A stretch of DNA of 64,000 nt from an uncultured Lachnospiraceae bacterium (GTDB taxonomy: Bacteria > Bacillota > Clostridia > Lachnospirales > Lachnospiraceae), in contig CADAKQ010000003.1 in assembly GCA_902788555.1 (NCBI GenBank), positions 1 to 64,000 of the forward strand. The letters run 5' to 3'. Shown here in pieces: positions 8,144-17,664 of the stretch; the first letter of the stretch is position 1, and each line of letters starts with the position of its first letter. Both the position numbers and the translations under genes were made by a program. The notes below the pieces were generated by a model. That model was not told where the DNA came from. It ran no database searches and saw nothing but the letters and a program-made list of their open reading frames with translations.

Positions 8144-9274
8144 ATGGGTAAGAATTTAAAAGGCAAAGAAATTGGAGATGGTATATACCAGCAAAAAGAC
8201 GGATTTTATTGTGCAAGATTTGTAGATAAGATTGGCAAAAGAATAACAAAAAGGTTTAAAGATCTTCAGGAGTGCAGAAAATGGCTTGAGCAAGCTAAGT
8301 ATACTAACGAACATAGTTTGATTACGGAAGCAAACTATATGCTTGTAGACGCATGGTATGAGTATTGGATTTCGATTAAAGAAAAGACGGTAAGACCTAA
8401 TACTGTGCGGAATTACAAAGAACGATATAATCGTAATATTAAGCCTGTTATAGGCAATATGCTCCTTAATGATGTTAAACCGATACATTGCCAAAAAATT
8501 TTTACGGATATGGCAGATGAAGGATATAAAACATCAACCATGTATCAGACTCGTATAGCTCTTTATAATATGTTGGATTTTGCATATGAGAATGAGGTAA
8601 TACAAAAGAATCCTTGCAAGAAATCCGTTAAAAGTGATATGGGAAAACCGTCGGAGTCAAAACACGCTTTGGAAATTAACGTTCAAAAGAGATTTCTTCA
8701 ATTTGCAACGGGACATAGCTATGAAAATCAATATAGATTTATATTACAGACCGGTTTGCGTACAGGGGAGCTTGTAGGTCTTAAGTGGAGTGATATTGAT
8801 TTTGATATGGGCATAATGAAAATAAAGCGTACTATGGAGTATAGACATTCTTTCAAAGAGTGGCGAGTCGGAGAACCTAAAACTAAGTCGGGTTACAGAA
8901 CGATACCTCTGACCGATGAAGCATTAAGAATTCTTAAGAACCAAAGAAAAAAGAATAGTGAAATAAAAGTTGTACCGATTGAATGGAGTGAATATGTGTT
9001 TCTTTGCAGGAAAGGAACACCGGTAAAGAATAGTACATATGACACAGGACTTTTTAAGATTTGCGATAAAGCAGAGATAGAACACTTTTCTATGCATGTG
9101 CTTAGACATACATTTGCAACAAGGTGTATTGAAGGTGGAATGAAGCCAAAGACCCTGCAGAAGATACTCGGACATTCAAATATAGGTATAACTATGAATC
9201 TGTATGTGACAACTACAGAGGATGAAAAGAAGAAAGAAATTGATTTGGTAGCAAGTGCGTTAAATGTTATTTAG
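8144..9274 (+). CDS. int: Tyrosine recombinase, Tn916-type integrase
   Basis: A 376-residue site-specific recombinase. An N-terminal arm-binding domain (residues 1-65, IYQQKDGFYCARFVDKIGKR) is followed by a SAM-like core-binding domain (about 70-165) and a catalytic domain. Catalytic residues seen: Arg near 206 in TGLRTGELVGLKW, His and Arg in HVLRHTFATRC near 318-321, His in LGHSN, and the nucleophile Tyr near 353 in MNLYV. All are present, so it is probably active. Ribosome site AAAGGAAAGGAG. It marks one end of the integrated element; the defence genes upstream are its likely cargo. Confidence 0.93.
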   Translation: MGKNLKGKEIGDGIYQQKDGFYCARFVDKIGKRITKRFKDLQECRKWLEQAKYTNEHSLITEANYMLVDAWYEYWISIKEKTVRPNTVRNYKERYNRNIKPVIGNMLLNDVKPIHCQKIFTDMADEGYKTSTMYQTRIALYNMLDFAYENEVIQKNPCKKSVKSDMGKPSESKHALEINVQKRFLQFATGHSYENQYRFILQTGLRTGELVGLKWSDIDFDMGIMKIKRTMEYRHSFKEWRVGEPKTKSGYRTIPLTDEALRILKNQRKKNSEIKVVPIEWSEYVFLCRKGTPVKNSTYDTGLFKICDKAEIEHFSMHVLRHTFATRCIEGGMKPKTLQKILGHSNIGITMNLYVTTTEDEKKKEIDLVASALNVI

Positions 9275-9291
9275 TAAATTGACGTTTGCTG

Positions 9292-9315
9292 TGGCACAGT
9301 AAATGGCACAGTAAA
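9292..9315 (+). repeat. Direct repeats at mobile element end (integrase arm-site candidates)
   Basis: Two adjacent 12-bp copies of TGGCACAGTAAA, 18 bases after the integrase stop. Tandem GGCACA repeats just outside the integrase gene are typical of Tn916-family ends, where the integrase N-terminal domain binds. The junction with the chromosome is probably between here and ychF at 9376. The other end is outside the window, so the attachment site cannot be confirmed. Confidence 0.5.
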
Positions 9316-9375
9316 AAAACATTCACTTCAAAAAATCAAGTAAAATAAAGCATTCTAATGGAGGAAATATAAAAA

Positions 9376-10473
9376 ATGAAATTAGGTATAGTAGGTCTTC
9401 CTAATGTTGGCAAGAGTACCTTATTTAATTCACTTACAAAGGCGGGGGCAGAGTCTGCCAACTATCCGTTTTGTACCATAGATCCAAATGTGGGTGTTGT
9501 ACCTGTACCGGATAAGAGATTGGACGAGCTTACCAAGATGTATAATTCGGCAAAGACTACTCCGGCTGTTATTGAATTTGTTGACATAGCCGGACTTGTA
9601 AAGGGTGCATCCAAGGGCGAGGGACTGGGCAATCAGTTTCTTGCAAATATAAGAGAGACGGATGCCATAGTTCATGTGGTTAGATGTTTTGAGGATTCTA
9701 ATGTAATTCATGTGGATGGTTCTGTTGATCCGATAAGAGATATCGAGACTATCAATCTTGAACTTATATTTGCTGATATTGAGGTTCTTGACAGAAGAAT
9801 TGCCAAAAATGGCAGAGGTGCAAATAATAATAAAGAACTTGCAAAAGAGCTCGATATGGAAAAGAGATTAAAGGAACACCTTGAGTCAGGTAACCTGGCT
9901 ATTTCCTTTAATACGGATGATGAAGATGAACAAAAGTGGATTAAGGAATATAATCTTCTTACAGGCAAGCCTGTTATATATGCTGCGAATGTATCTGAGG
10001 ATGATCTTGCAGATGACGGTGCTTCCAATGAATATGTTAATAAGGTAAGAGAGTATGCTGCTAAGATGGGTAGTGAGGTATTTGCTGTATGTGCTCAGAT
10101 TGAACAGGAAATTTCCGAGCTTGATGATGATGAGAAAGCTATGTTCCTTGAGGAGCTTGGGGTAAGTGAATCAGGTCTTGATAAGCTTATTAAGGCGAGC
10201 TATTCATTGCTTGGACTTATCAGCTACCTTACTTCAGGAGAGGATGAGACCAGAGCTTGGACAATAACCAAGGGAACCAAGGCTCCGCAGGCGGCAGGCA
10301 AGATTCATACCGATTTTGAGAGAGGATTTATAAAGGCTGAGGTTGTTGCCTATGATGATCTTATGAGCTGCGGAAGTATGCTTGCGGCTAAAGAAAAAGG
10401 TCTTGTCAGACAGGAAGGCAAGGAGTACGTTGTTCAGGATGGAGATGTAATACTGTTTAAATTCAATGTGTAA
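9376..10473 (+). CDS. ychF: Redox-regulated ATPase/GTPase YchF (OLA1 family)
   Basis: A 365-residue P-loop protein of the Obg superclass, the universal ribosome-associated YchF, which hydrolyses ATP rather than GTP. Visible: G1 loop GLPNVGKSTLFN at residues 5-16, G3 DIAGLVKGASKGEG, and a C-terminal TGS-like end (TSGEDETRAWTI, then GFIKAEVVAYDDL and DGDVILFKFNV). The length is standard. The start has GGAGGAAAT upstream. It is the first core gene after the mobile region and seems intact. Its role in translation or stress control is known for the family. Confidence 0.97.
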   Translation: MKLGIVGLPNVGKSTLFNSLTKAGAESANYPFCTIDPNVGVVPVPDKRLDELTKMYNSAKTTPAVIEFVDIAGLVKGASKGEGLGNQFLANIRETDAIVHVVRCFEDSNVIHVDGSVDPIRDIETINLELIFADIEVLDRRIAKNGRGANNNKELAKELDMEKRLKEHLESGNLAISFNTDDEDEQKWIKEYNLLTGKPVIYAANVSEDDLADDGASNEYVNKVREYAAKMGSEVFAVCAQIEQEISELDDDEKAMFLEELGVSESGLDKLIKASYSLLGLISYLTSGEDETRAWTITKGTKAPQAAGKIHTDFERGFIKAEVVAYDDLMSCGSMLAAKEKGLVRQEGKEYVVQDGDVILFKFNV

Positions 10474-10591
10474 ATATAATAAGCTGCTATTAAGCAAATC
10501 ATTTATTGTTTAGATTGATTTATTTATGGATATAACTATTATGTTACATTTACATACGAAAGAATAATGTTATTTTTAGTGAGGATAAAAA

Positions 10592-11527
10592 ATGTATGAT
10601 ATAAGATTTCCGCATCTTGGCATAACCTTTCATAATCTAAAGGATGGTTTTACGATATTCGGATTTGAGATTAAATTTTACGGAGTGATAATCGGGCTTG
10701 GTTTTTTACTTGCATACCTCCTTGTTTTAAGTGAAGCCAAAAGAACCAAGCAGGATACAGAGATTTATCTGGATTTCTTCCTTTGTTTGGTAATTCCTGC
10801 TATACTCGGTGCAAGAATTTATTACATTATTTTCAATACCGGTGAGTATTTTGGTAAGGAAAAAAGCTTTGGACAGACCATAAAGGGCTTAATCAATATT
10901 AGAAATGGAGGACTTGCCATATACGGCGGTATTATAGCGGGTGTTATTACTGCTATAATCTTTTGCAAAAATAAAAAAATAAACTTTTTCCTTTTTACAG
11001 ATACTATTTCTCTGGGACTTTTGCTCGGACAGATACTTGGCAGATGGGGTAATTTCTTTAACAGAGAGGCCTTTGGAGAATATACGGATTCATTTTTTGC
11101 GATGCAGATACCTGCAGAATATTTTATGAAAAACGGCAGCTTGAAAAATCTTGAGGACAGTGGTGTAATAACTGGAAAAATGGCAGAGAATCTAGTAACC
11201 TATGGACAGGGCGAAAATATTATGCATTGGATAAGCGTTCATCCAACCTTTCTATACGAAAGCTTATGGAATCTTGCCTTGCTGATTTTCCTTCTTATAT
11301 ATAGGAAATATAAGAAGTTTGATGGGGAAATGGGACTTTTATACCTTTGGGGATATGGCTTGGGACGTGTATGGATAGAAGGTCTTCGCACGGATTCACT
11401 TATGGTTCCGGGACTTAATATGAGAGTCTCGCAACTGCTTGCAGCAATTTGTGTAGTGGCTGCATCCGTTATATTGGTCAAGAAAAGACTTGATTATATA
11501 AAAGAAAACATTGGTAATAATTCATAA
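10592..11527 (+). CDS. lgt: Phosphatidylglycerol-prolipoprotein diacylglyceryl transferase
   Basis: A 311-residue integral membrane enzyme that transfers diacylglycerol from phosphatidylglycerol to the lipobox cysteine of lipoproteins. About seven hydrophobic segments. Signature blocks: GARIYYIIF, NGGLAIYGGIIAG, and LGRWGNFFNREAFGE with the conserved N-F-x-N-x-E, then HPTFLYESLWNL. A predicted lipoprotein elsewhere in the window (51671) is a likely substrate. GTGAGGATA ribosome site; terminator follows. Confidence 0.96.
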   Translation: MYDIRFPHLGITFHNLKDGFTIFGFEIKFYGVIIGLGFLLAYLLVLSEAKRTKQDTEIYLDFFLCLVIPAILGARIYYIIFNTGEYFGKEKSFGQTIKGLINIRNGGLAIYGGIIAGVITAIIFCKNKKINFFLFTDTISLGLLLGQILGRWGNFFNREAFGEYTDSFFAMQIPAEYFMKNGSLKNLEDSGVITGKMAENLVTYGQGENIMHWISVHPTFLYESLWNLALLIFLLIYRKYKKFDGEMGLLYLWGYGLGRVWIEGLRTDSLMVPGLNMRVSQLLAAICVVAASVILVKKRLDYIKENIGNNS

Positions 11528-11571
11528 AAAACAAACAAATGTTTTGTGAAATATTAACTTGCTTTTAAGAG

Positions 11572-11607
11572 AAGAAATGTAATTTTGTTATTGCATTTCT
11601 TTTTTTT
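11572..11607 (+). terminator. Intrinsic terminator after lgt
   Basis: AAGAAATG pairs with CATTTCTT around a 14-base loop, followed by eight T. It separates lgt from the division cluster. Confidence 0.8.
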
Positions 11608-11624
11608 ATGTTATAAAATAAAAC

Positions 11625-11668
11625 AAAGTGGAAGCAAAGTGGGTGTAAATGTGAAGTAAAGTGGAAGT
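11625..11668 (+). promoter_or_regulatory. MraZ-box array upstream of mraZ
   Basis: Four 11-bp units in tandem at 625-635, 636-646, 647-657 and 658-668 (add 11000). Three read AAAGTGG followed by AAG or GTG; the third is diverged (AAATGTGAAG). MraZ is known to bind GTGG-type direct repeats spaced by one helical turn before its own operon, so this is the probable autoregulatory operator. A candidate promoter TTGCAT-N17-TAAAAT overlaps the preceding terminator and is uncertain. Confidence 0.85.
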
Positions 11669-11751
11669 TATTGAGAACCTATTCCCACAAATGCAAAAAG
11701 CAAATCAAATAATAATTGCAGCAAAGGATAAAAAGGAAGGACAAGCCGGAA

Positions 11752-12195
11752 ATGACAAGGGGCATGAAAGGACAATCAAATCATAGTCTGGATTCAAAGG
11801 GCAGACTGATTATACCGTCAAGACTTAGGGATGGTCTTGGCAGTAGCTTTGTGCTCTGCAAAGGTATGGACAAAAATATTTATGCCTATCCGGCAGATGA
11901 ATGGGAAAAGTTTTCGGACAAGCTTAATTCACTTCCTTTGTCTGATAAGGATGCAAGAAAGTTTAAGAGATTCTTTCAGGGCTCTGCCTGTGACTGTGAA
12001 TTGGATGGTAATTCCCGTATCGTAATTCCACAGGCGCTTAGAGAGTGGGCCGGAATAGATAAAGAAGTCGTTATGGTAGGAAACGGAGCGATTGCGGAGA
12101 TTTGGAATGTTGAAAGGTGGAACGAAAATAACGACTTCGACGAAGGAGACATTGATGATATATCAGCAGATGTAAGCGAGAAGTATGGTATCTAA
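11752..12195 (+). CDS. mraZ: Transcriptional regulator MraZ
   Basis: A 147-residue protein with two SpoVT/AbrB-like swapped-hairpin units: NHSLDSKGRLIIPSRLRD near the N-terminus and CELDGNSRIVIPQALREWAG around residue 85. MraZ forms a ring and controls the division/cell-wall cluster. Start taken at ATG 11752 (MTRGMKGQSNH) behind AAAAGGAAGG; ATG 11764 is possible and closer to family length, and an upstream TTG is unlikely. The operator array lies 84 bases upstream. Confidence 0.93.
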   Translation: MTRGMKGQSNHSLDSKGRLIIPSRLRDGLGSSFVLCKGMDKNIYAYPADEWEKFSDKLNSLPLSDKDARKFKRFFQGSACDCELDGNSRIVIPQALREWAGIDKEVVMVGNGAIAEIWNVERWNENNDFDEGDIDDISADVSEKYGI

Positions 12196-12282
12196 CGAGC
12201 GAAAAGCAAAAAACAAGCGATTGAAAAGCAGACTGGGAAGTGCGAAGCACAAGCTTGCGAGATGGATATAAGGAAAGTGCGG

Positions 12283-13218
12283 ATGGAATTCAAACATAAA
12301 TCAGTTCTTCTAAATGAAACGATAGAAAGTCTTAATATAAAACCGGATGGAATATATGTTGACGGAACTTTGGGGGGCGGAGGACATTCCTTTGAAATAT
12401 GCAAGAGGCTTGGCGATAAAGGCAGATTGATTGGCATAGATCAGGATATGGATGCTATCGAAGCCGCATCAAAAAGATTAGAAGAATTTAAGGATAAGAC
12501 AGAATTCATACACAGTAATTATAACAATATAAAAAATATATTAAATAATCTTGGCATAGATAAGGTTGACGGAATAGTTCTTGATTTGGGGGTTTCTTCA
12601 TATCAGCTTGATAATCCCGAAAGAGGATTTACATATCGTGAGGATGTTCCTCTTGATATGAGAATGGATAAGGAAGAAAGTATGACGGCGAAAGATATCG
12701 TAAATGATTATACGGAGCCGGAGCTTTTCAGAGTTATAAGGGACTATGGTGAAGAACAGTTCGCAAAAAATATTGCAAAGCATATAGTAAAGGCAAGACA
12801 GGAAAAGCCTATAGAAACAACAGGGGAGTTAAACGAGATAATAAAGGCCGCTATACCTGCGAAGCTGCGGGAACACGGCGGACACCCTTCCAAGAAAACC
12901 TATCAGGCGATAAGAATAGAGTTAAATCATGAGCTTGATGTTTTGGAAAATTCACTTGATACTATGATAGAACTTTTAAATCCGAAGGGAAGAATTTCTG
13001 TTATTACATTTCATTCCCTTGAGGATAGAATCGTAAAAAATATTTTCAGAAAAAATATGAATCCGTGTACCTGCCCACCGGATTTTCCGGTTTGTGTATG
13101 TGGTAAAAAACCGACAGGCAGGTTGATAACAAGAAAACCGATAGTTCCATCGGAAAAGGAACTGGAAGAAAATAAAAGAGCCAAGAGCTCAAAGCTAAGA
13201 GTGTTTGAACACTTTTGA
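12283..13218 (+). CDS. rsmH: 16S rRNA (cytosine1402-N4)-methyltransferase RsmH
   Basis: A 311-residue SAM-dependent enzyme that N4-methylates C1402 of 16S rRNA. Start at ATG 12283 ([13 protein letters not shown]), which matches family N-termini and has AAGGAAAG just upstream; ATG 12262 gives seven extra residues. Motifs: [12 protein letters not shown] for SAM binding, [20 protein letters not shown], and [16 protein letters not shown]. The C-terminal cysteines ([16 protein letters not shown]) are typical of Firmicutes homologues. Second gene of the mraZ cluster. Confidence 0.96.
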   Translation: MEFKHKSVLLNETIESLNIKPDGIYVDGTLGGGGHSFEICKRLGDKGRLIGIDQDMDAIEAASKRLEEFKDKTEFIHSNYNNIKNILNNLGIDKVDGIVLDLGVSSYQLDNPERGFTYREDVPLDMRMDKEESMTAKDIVNDYTEPELFRVIRDYGEEQFAKNIAKHIVKARQEKPIETTGELNEIIKAAIPAKLREHGGHPSKKTYQAIRIELNHELDVLENSLDTMIELLNPKGRISVITFHSLEDRIVKNIFRKNMNPCTCPPDFPVCVCGKKPTGRLITRKPIVPSEKELEENKRAKSSKLRVFEHF

Positions 13219-13243
13219 CAGATTATAATAGGGAGAGGAAAAA

Positions 13244-13720
13244 ATGAGCGAGAGAGTAAGGGAAAGATATTATATTGATGGCAGTACCGTAAGAAAGGTA
13301 AGAGAAGTACCTGAGGTTGTGGAAAGACCGAAAAGAACCCCGGGTACCAAGGCGGCACCTGAAACAAGAAAGAAAATATCTGCAAAGGCAGACAGAGCAC
13401 TTGCTTTTGATATGAGATATACGATGTTTGTTATGGCATCAGTTCTTATAATAATAGGGGCGTGTGTGCTTATGCTTCATATGGAAGCATCGCTTAATGA
13501 AAAAAAGAGTAATATAAATAATATGGAAAATGAACTTGAAGCTTTAGAAGATGACAATGCTGCATTAAGGCTTTCTCTTGAAAGTATGTATAGTCTTGAT
13601 GATATATATGACGTAGCTACAAATGAGCTTGGAATGGTATACGCCAGAAAAGGTCAGATTGTTTATTACGAAAGTGCAAATGAAGATTATGTAAAACAGT
13701 ATCAGGATATACCTGAGTAG
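13244..13720 (+). CDS. ftsL: FtsL-like cell division protein
   Basis: A 158-residue bitopic membrane protein. A basic cytoplasmic part (residues 1-60) is followed by one transmembrane helix around 63-81 (MFVMASVLIIIGACVLML), then a coiled coil with EKKSNINNMENELEALEDD. FtsL forms a trimer with FtsB and FtsQ (DivIC and DivIB in Firmicutes) and recruits the septal FtsW/FtsI synthase. Assignment rests on topology plus position between rsmH and the PBP gene, since FtsL sequences are poorly conserved. The cytoplasmic part is longer than usual. Confidence 0.85.
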   Translation: MSERVRERYYIDGSTVRKVREVPEVVERPKRTPGTKAAPETRKKISAKADRALAFDMRYTMFVMASVLIIIGACVLMLHMEASLNEKKSNINNMENELEALEDDNAALRLSLESMYSLDDIYDVATNELGMVYARKGQIVYYESANEDYVKQYQDIPE

Positions 13721-13747
13721 TTTTATGTATTTTTGAGGTGGTTGATT

Positions 13748-15829
13748 GTGGCTTTGACAAATCAAGGTGGAAACAACAAAAGAAGAAAAAATAAATTTTT
13801 ATCGAGAATGAAAAAAAGACTGCTGGTGGTTGTTGTTATAGCGCTGGCAGCTTTTGCTGTGCTTATAGGCAATATTATTAAGATAAATATGACACAGGGA
13901 GCAGAGTACGAACAGAAGGTACTTGCACAGCAGGGATATTCCAGTGTAGTTATACCGTATAAAAGAGGCGAAATAATTGACTCAAACGGAACTATTCTTG
14001 CAACCAGCAAAAAGGTATATAATATTATTCTGGAACCAAAAAATATTCTTGAAAAGGATAAATATTATACTGCAACAACGGAAGCATTAAAAAAATACTT
14101 TGGATTTACTGACAGTGAGCTGGCTGAGGCTTTGTCGGATGAAAATTCCTATTACAAGGTTACAAAAAAGAAACAGGACTATGAGCTTGTAAAGGAATTT
14201 GAGGAGTTTACAAAGACAGACGAGGGTGAAAATGTCAGAGGCGTTTATTTTGAAGAAGAATATATAAGAGTATATCCAAACGGTAACCTCGGATGTCATC
14301 TCCTTGGTTATACAGTAAGCGGAAATGTAGGTCAGTATGGAATAGAACAGTATTATAATGACTATTTAAACGGCTCAAACGGAAGAGAATATACATATCT
14401 TAATGAGGATTTTGGATTAACTGACACTATAGAAGCTCCTGTAAATGGGTATAATTTGGTTACGAGTATAGATTCCAATATTCAGAAGATAATTCAGGAG
14501 AAGGTTGATTCCTATATGGAAACAGAGGGTGCGAAAAATGTATCCGTACTTGTTATGGATCCAAGTAACTGCAATATACTTGCACTTTATAATTCGCATC
14601 CCTTTGATCCGAACGATGCGCAAAATCTTGAAGCCGTAAGATATCAGTTTGATACCGGTATTACGGATTTGCCGTATGCAAGCTTTGAGGAGTTTGAGAA
14701 AAACTGTACGGATGAAGAAAGAGTAAATGCTTTAAATGAGGTTTGGAGAAATTTTGTGGTCAGCGATGTTTTTGAACCGGGTTCAACATACAAGACATTT
14801 ACAATATCCGGTGCATTAGAGGAAGGCGTTATTCAGCCGACAGATACATTTTATTGTGATGGTGGTGAACAAAAGGACATATTTTATATAAAGTGTCATG
14901 CGTATAAATATGGTGGACATGGAATGGTAGATGTTTCGGGAGCTCTGGAGAATTCCTGCAATGATGCGCTTATGCAGATATCGGCCAGAGAGGGCGCTGA
15001 AAAATTTGATAAGTATCAGGTGCTTTTCGGATTTGGACAAAGAACTAATGTTGATCTGCCGGGCGAACCACTTGATTCGGGACTCAGTACCATAGTTTAT
15101 CATGCGGATAATCTTCATATTACGGAGCTGGCAACCTCTTCATTCGGACAGGGTGTTTGTACATCCATGATGCAGATAAGTACAGCGTTTTGCTCGGTTA
15201 TAAACGGAGGATATTATTATCAGCCGAGCGTAGTTCAAAGAATAGAAGATGAAAACGGAAATATAATCGATAACATGGATAATGTTCTTGTCAGAAGAAC
15301 AATTTCCGAAGAAACATCAGCTATTATGAGAGATGAGCTTTTTGGCGTTGTCGAAAACGGAACCGGTAAAAGAGCCTCGGTAGAGGGATATGCCATAGGC
15401 GGTAAGACGGGAACGGCGGAAAAGCTTCCTCGAGGTAACGGTAAGTATATCATTTCCTTTATAGGCTTTGCTCCGATTGAAAATCCTCAGGTTGTTGTAT
15501 ACGTTGTTGTAGATGAGCCAAATGTCGAAGACCAGGGTTCAAGTGCTGCATCGTCATATATTTTTGCAGATATTGCGACAGAGCTTTTTCCGTATATGAA
15601 TATTTATAAGACCAATGATAATTATGATCTCGATTTATTGGATGCTGAGGATGAACCGACAGATTCCATATACGAGGGTGATGCCCCTGAAAATGATGTT
15701 GCAGGAGGCTCTGAAAATCCGTATGTAAGTGATACCGGATATGCAGGAGAGTCTAATGCAGATAACAGTGAAACTGTGGAAAGCGAAGAAGAAACAACAG
15801 AATATATCGAGGAAAACATAACCGAATAA
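13748..15829 (+). CDS. Class B penicillin-binding protein (FtsI/Pbp2B type)
   Basis: A 693-residue septal peptidoglycan transpeptidase. One N-terminal transmembrane helix (LLVVVVIALAAFAVLIGNII), a dimerisation domain, then the transpeptidase domain with active-site serine in PGSTYKTF, SxN motif NSCNDAL and KTG motif GGKTGTAEK. The last 70 residues are acidic and low-complexity, with no PASTA domain. Start at GTG 13748 because GAGGTGG lies six bases before it; an upstream TTG lacks support. Acts outside the membrane with FtsW. It is followed by a second PBP; which one serves vegetative division and which sporulation or another role cannot be told here. Confidence 0.93.
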   Translation: MALTNQGGNNKRRKNKFLSRMKKRLLVVVVIALAAFAVLIGNIIKINMTQGAEYEQKVLAQQGYSSVVIPYKRGEIIDSNGTILATSKKVYNIILEPKNILEKDKYYTATTEALKKYFGFTDSELAEALSDENSYYKVTKKKQDYELVKEFEEFTKTDEGENVRGVYFEEEYIRVYPNGNLGCHLLGYTVSGNVGQYGIEQYYNDYLNGSNGREYTYLNEDFGLTDTIEAPVNGYNLVTSIDSNIQKIIQEKVDSYMETEGAKNVSVLVMDPSNCNILALYNSHPFDPNDAQNLEAVRYQFDTGITDLPYASFEEFEKNCTDEERVNALNEVWRNFVVSDVFEPGSTYKTFTISGALEEGVIQPTDTFYCDGGEQKDIFYIKCHAYKYGGHGMVDVSGALENSCNDALMQISAREGAEKFDKYQVLFGFGQRTNVDLPGEPLDSGLSTIVYHADNLHITELATSSFGQGVCTSMMQISTAFCSVINGGYYYQPSVVQRIEDENGNIIDNMDNVLVRRTISEETSAIMRDELFGVVENGTGKRASVEGYAIGGKTGTAEKLPRGNGKYIISFIGFAPIENPQVVVYVVVDEPNVEDQGSSAASSYIFADIATELFPYMNIYKTNDNYDLDLLDAEDEPTDSIYEGDAPENDVAGGSENPYVSDTGYAGESNADNSETVESEEETTEYIEENITE

Positions 15830-15903
15830 TCTAAGTAAATTAATTTTACAGGTTATACAAAACGAATGGTAAAAATAAAATTAAATAAAGAAGTTTTCGG
15901 TGA

Positions 15904-17637
15904 ATGTGTATGAATGTTTTTACACATCATAATAAGCTCAGATTATTACAGTTTTTTGTAATTGCTATGCTGCTTGTATCTGTTATGATTACGAGACTTT
16001 TTTATATAATGGTAATAAAGTCCTATGAATACGGAAGCGCAGCAGTAGTAATACAGGAGAGAGAAAGAAGCATAAAAGCACCAAGAGGAACATTGTATGA
16101 CAGAAATGGAGTTGTAATAGCGGGGAATAAGGCAGTGTGCTCAATTTCTGTCATTCACAGCCAGGTGACGGATGAAGAAAGAGTTATAAAAGAGCTTTCC
16201 GAAAGACTCTCTATGGATGAAGCAGAGGTTCGAAAAAAGGTTCAAAAGGTTTCGTCCAGAGAAAAGATAAAAAGCAATGTTGATAAAAGTGTTGCTGACG
16301 ATATAAGAAGCCTGAATCTTGCAGGCGTAATGATAGATGATGATTATAAAAGGTATTATCCTTATTCATCTCTTGCTTCCAAGGTAATTGGGTTTACGGG
16401 AGCTGATAATCAGGGAATAGTAGGTATTGAAGTAGAATATGATGACGTCCTCATGGGAATAAACGGAAGTATAAATACACTTACGGATGCAAGAGGTGTA
16501 GAAATAGAAGGGGCGGCAGAACAAAGAGTTGAACCGATTCCCGGAAATAATCTTGTTTTAACGTTGGACGTCAATATACAGATGTATATTGAACAGGCAG
16601 CAAAAAAGGTTATGGAAGAAAAAAATGCAAAAAGAGTTTGCATAATTGTTATGAATCCGCAAAATGGTGAAATATACGGTATGGCAGATGTACCGGAATA
16701 TAACTTAAATGAACCGTTTACCTATAACAAAGATGATATACCGGCTGACGAGGTAACTCAGGATGATTTAAATAATATGTGGAGAAACTTCTGTATAAAT
16801 GATACCTATGAGCCCGGTTCTACCTTTAAGATTGTTACAGCCACATCAGCCTTTGAGGAGGGTGTGGTAAGTATAGATGACACATTTTACTGCCCCGGCT
16901 ATAAGCTTGTAGGAGACAGACGTATAAAGTGTCATAAAACTGTCGGTCATGGTGCGGAAACCTTCAAGGATGGAATTATGAATTCCTGTAATCCTGTATT
17001 TATGGAGGTAGGTGCGAGGGTTGGAGCAGATAATTTTTATAAAAATATGGAAAAGCTCGGACTTTTTGAAAAGACCGGAGTTGACCTTCCGGGAGAAGCA
17101 GGTTCCATATTTCACAAGCTTGAAAATGTAGGAGAGGTTGAACTTGCAACAATGTCCTTCGGACAATCCTTTCAGATAACACCTCTTCAGCTTATGAGAG
17201 CTGTTTCGGCAGTTGTAAACGGCGGAACGCTTGTTACACCGCATTTTGGAAAATACATCACCGATAATAACAATAATATAATCAGTGAATTGCAATACGA
17301 AAAAAAAGAAGGAGTAATAAAAACTGAAACCTCCGAAACCATGAAATATCTTTTGGAAGCGGTGATATCCGAGGGAACAGGTAAAAATGCATATTTGCCG
17401 GGATATTCCATAGGGGGTAAAACGGCAACGAGTGAGAAGCTTCCGAGAAGCAGTAATAAGTATATATCTTCCTTTATCGGCTTTTCGCCGGCAGAGAATC
17501 CAACGGTTCTTACTTTGATTCTTATAGATGAACCTGAGGGTGTATATTACGGAGGAACAATTGCTGCACCTGTTGTCGGAGACGTATATAGCAACATACT
17601 GCCTTATCTGGGTATAGAAAAAGAAGACATAGAATAA
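15904..17637 (+). CDS. Class B penicillin-binding protein with KTA motif (SpoVD/FtsI-like)
   Basis: A 577-residue transpeptidase: transmembrane helix at residues 12-35, dimerisation domain, then transpeptidase domain with PGSTFKIVT (serine nucleophile) and MNSCNPVFM (SxN). The third motif reads GGKTATSEK, so glycine of the usual K-T-G is alanine. No PASTA domain. Start at ATG 15904 or 15910; the ribosome site is weak either way. It lies directly downstream of another class B PBP, as spoVD commonly does in clostridia, which suggests a specialised (for example sporulation) transpeptidase; this is inference. Confidence 0.88.
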   Translation: MCMNVFTHHNKLRLLQFFVIAMLLVSVMITRLFYIMVIKSYEYGSAAVVIQERERSIKAPRGTLYDRNGVVIAGNKAVCSISVIHSQVTDEERVIKELSERLSMDEAEVRKKVQKVSSREKIKSNVDKSVADDIRSLNLAGVMIDDDYKRYYPYSSLASKVIGFTGADNQGIVGIEVEYDDVLMGINGSINTLTDARGVEIEGAAEQRVEPIPGNNLVLTLDVNIQMYIEQAAKKVMEEKNAKRVCIIVMNPQNGEIYGMADVPEYNLNEPFTYNKDDIPADEVTQDDLNNMWRNFCINDTYEPGSTFKIVTATSAFEEGVVSIDDTFYCPGYKLVGDRRIKCHKTVGHGAETFKDGIMNSCNPVFMEVGARVGADNFYKNMEKLGLFEKTGVDLPGEAGSIFHKLENVGEVELATMSFGQSFQITPLQLMRAVSAVVNGGTLVTPHFGKYITDNNNNIISELQYEKKEGVIKTETSETMKYLLEAVISEGTGKNAYLPGYSIGGKTATSEKLPRSSNKYISSFIGFSPAENPTVLTLILIDEPEGVYYGGTIAAPVVGDVYSNILPYLGIEKEDIE

Positions 17638-17664
17638 AAAATATTTACGAGGAGATGCCAAAAT

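Noticed and set aside
16846-17661. Long minus-strand frame (271 codons) opposite the second PBP
   Set aside because: Overlaps a well-supported PBP gene, with cysteine- and serine-rich composition typical of a shadow frame.
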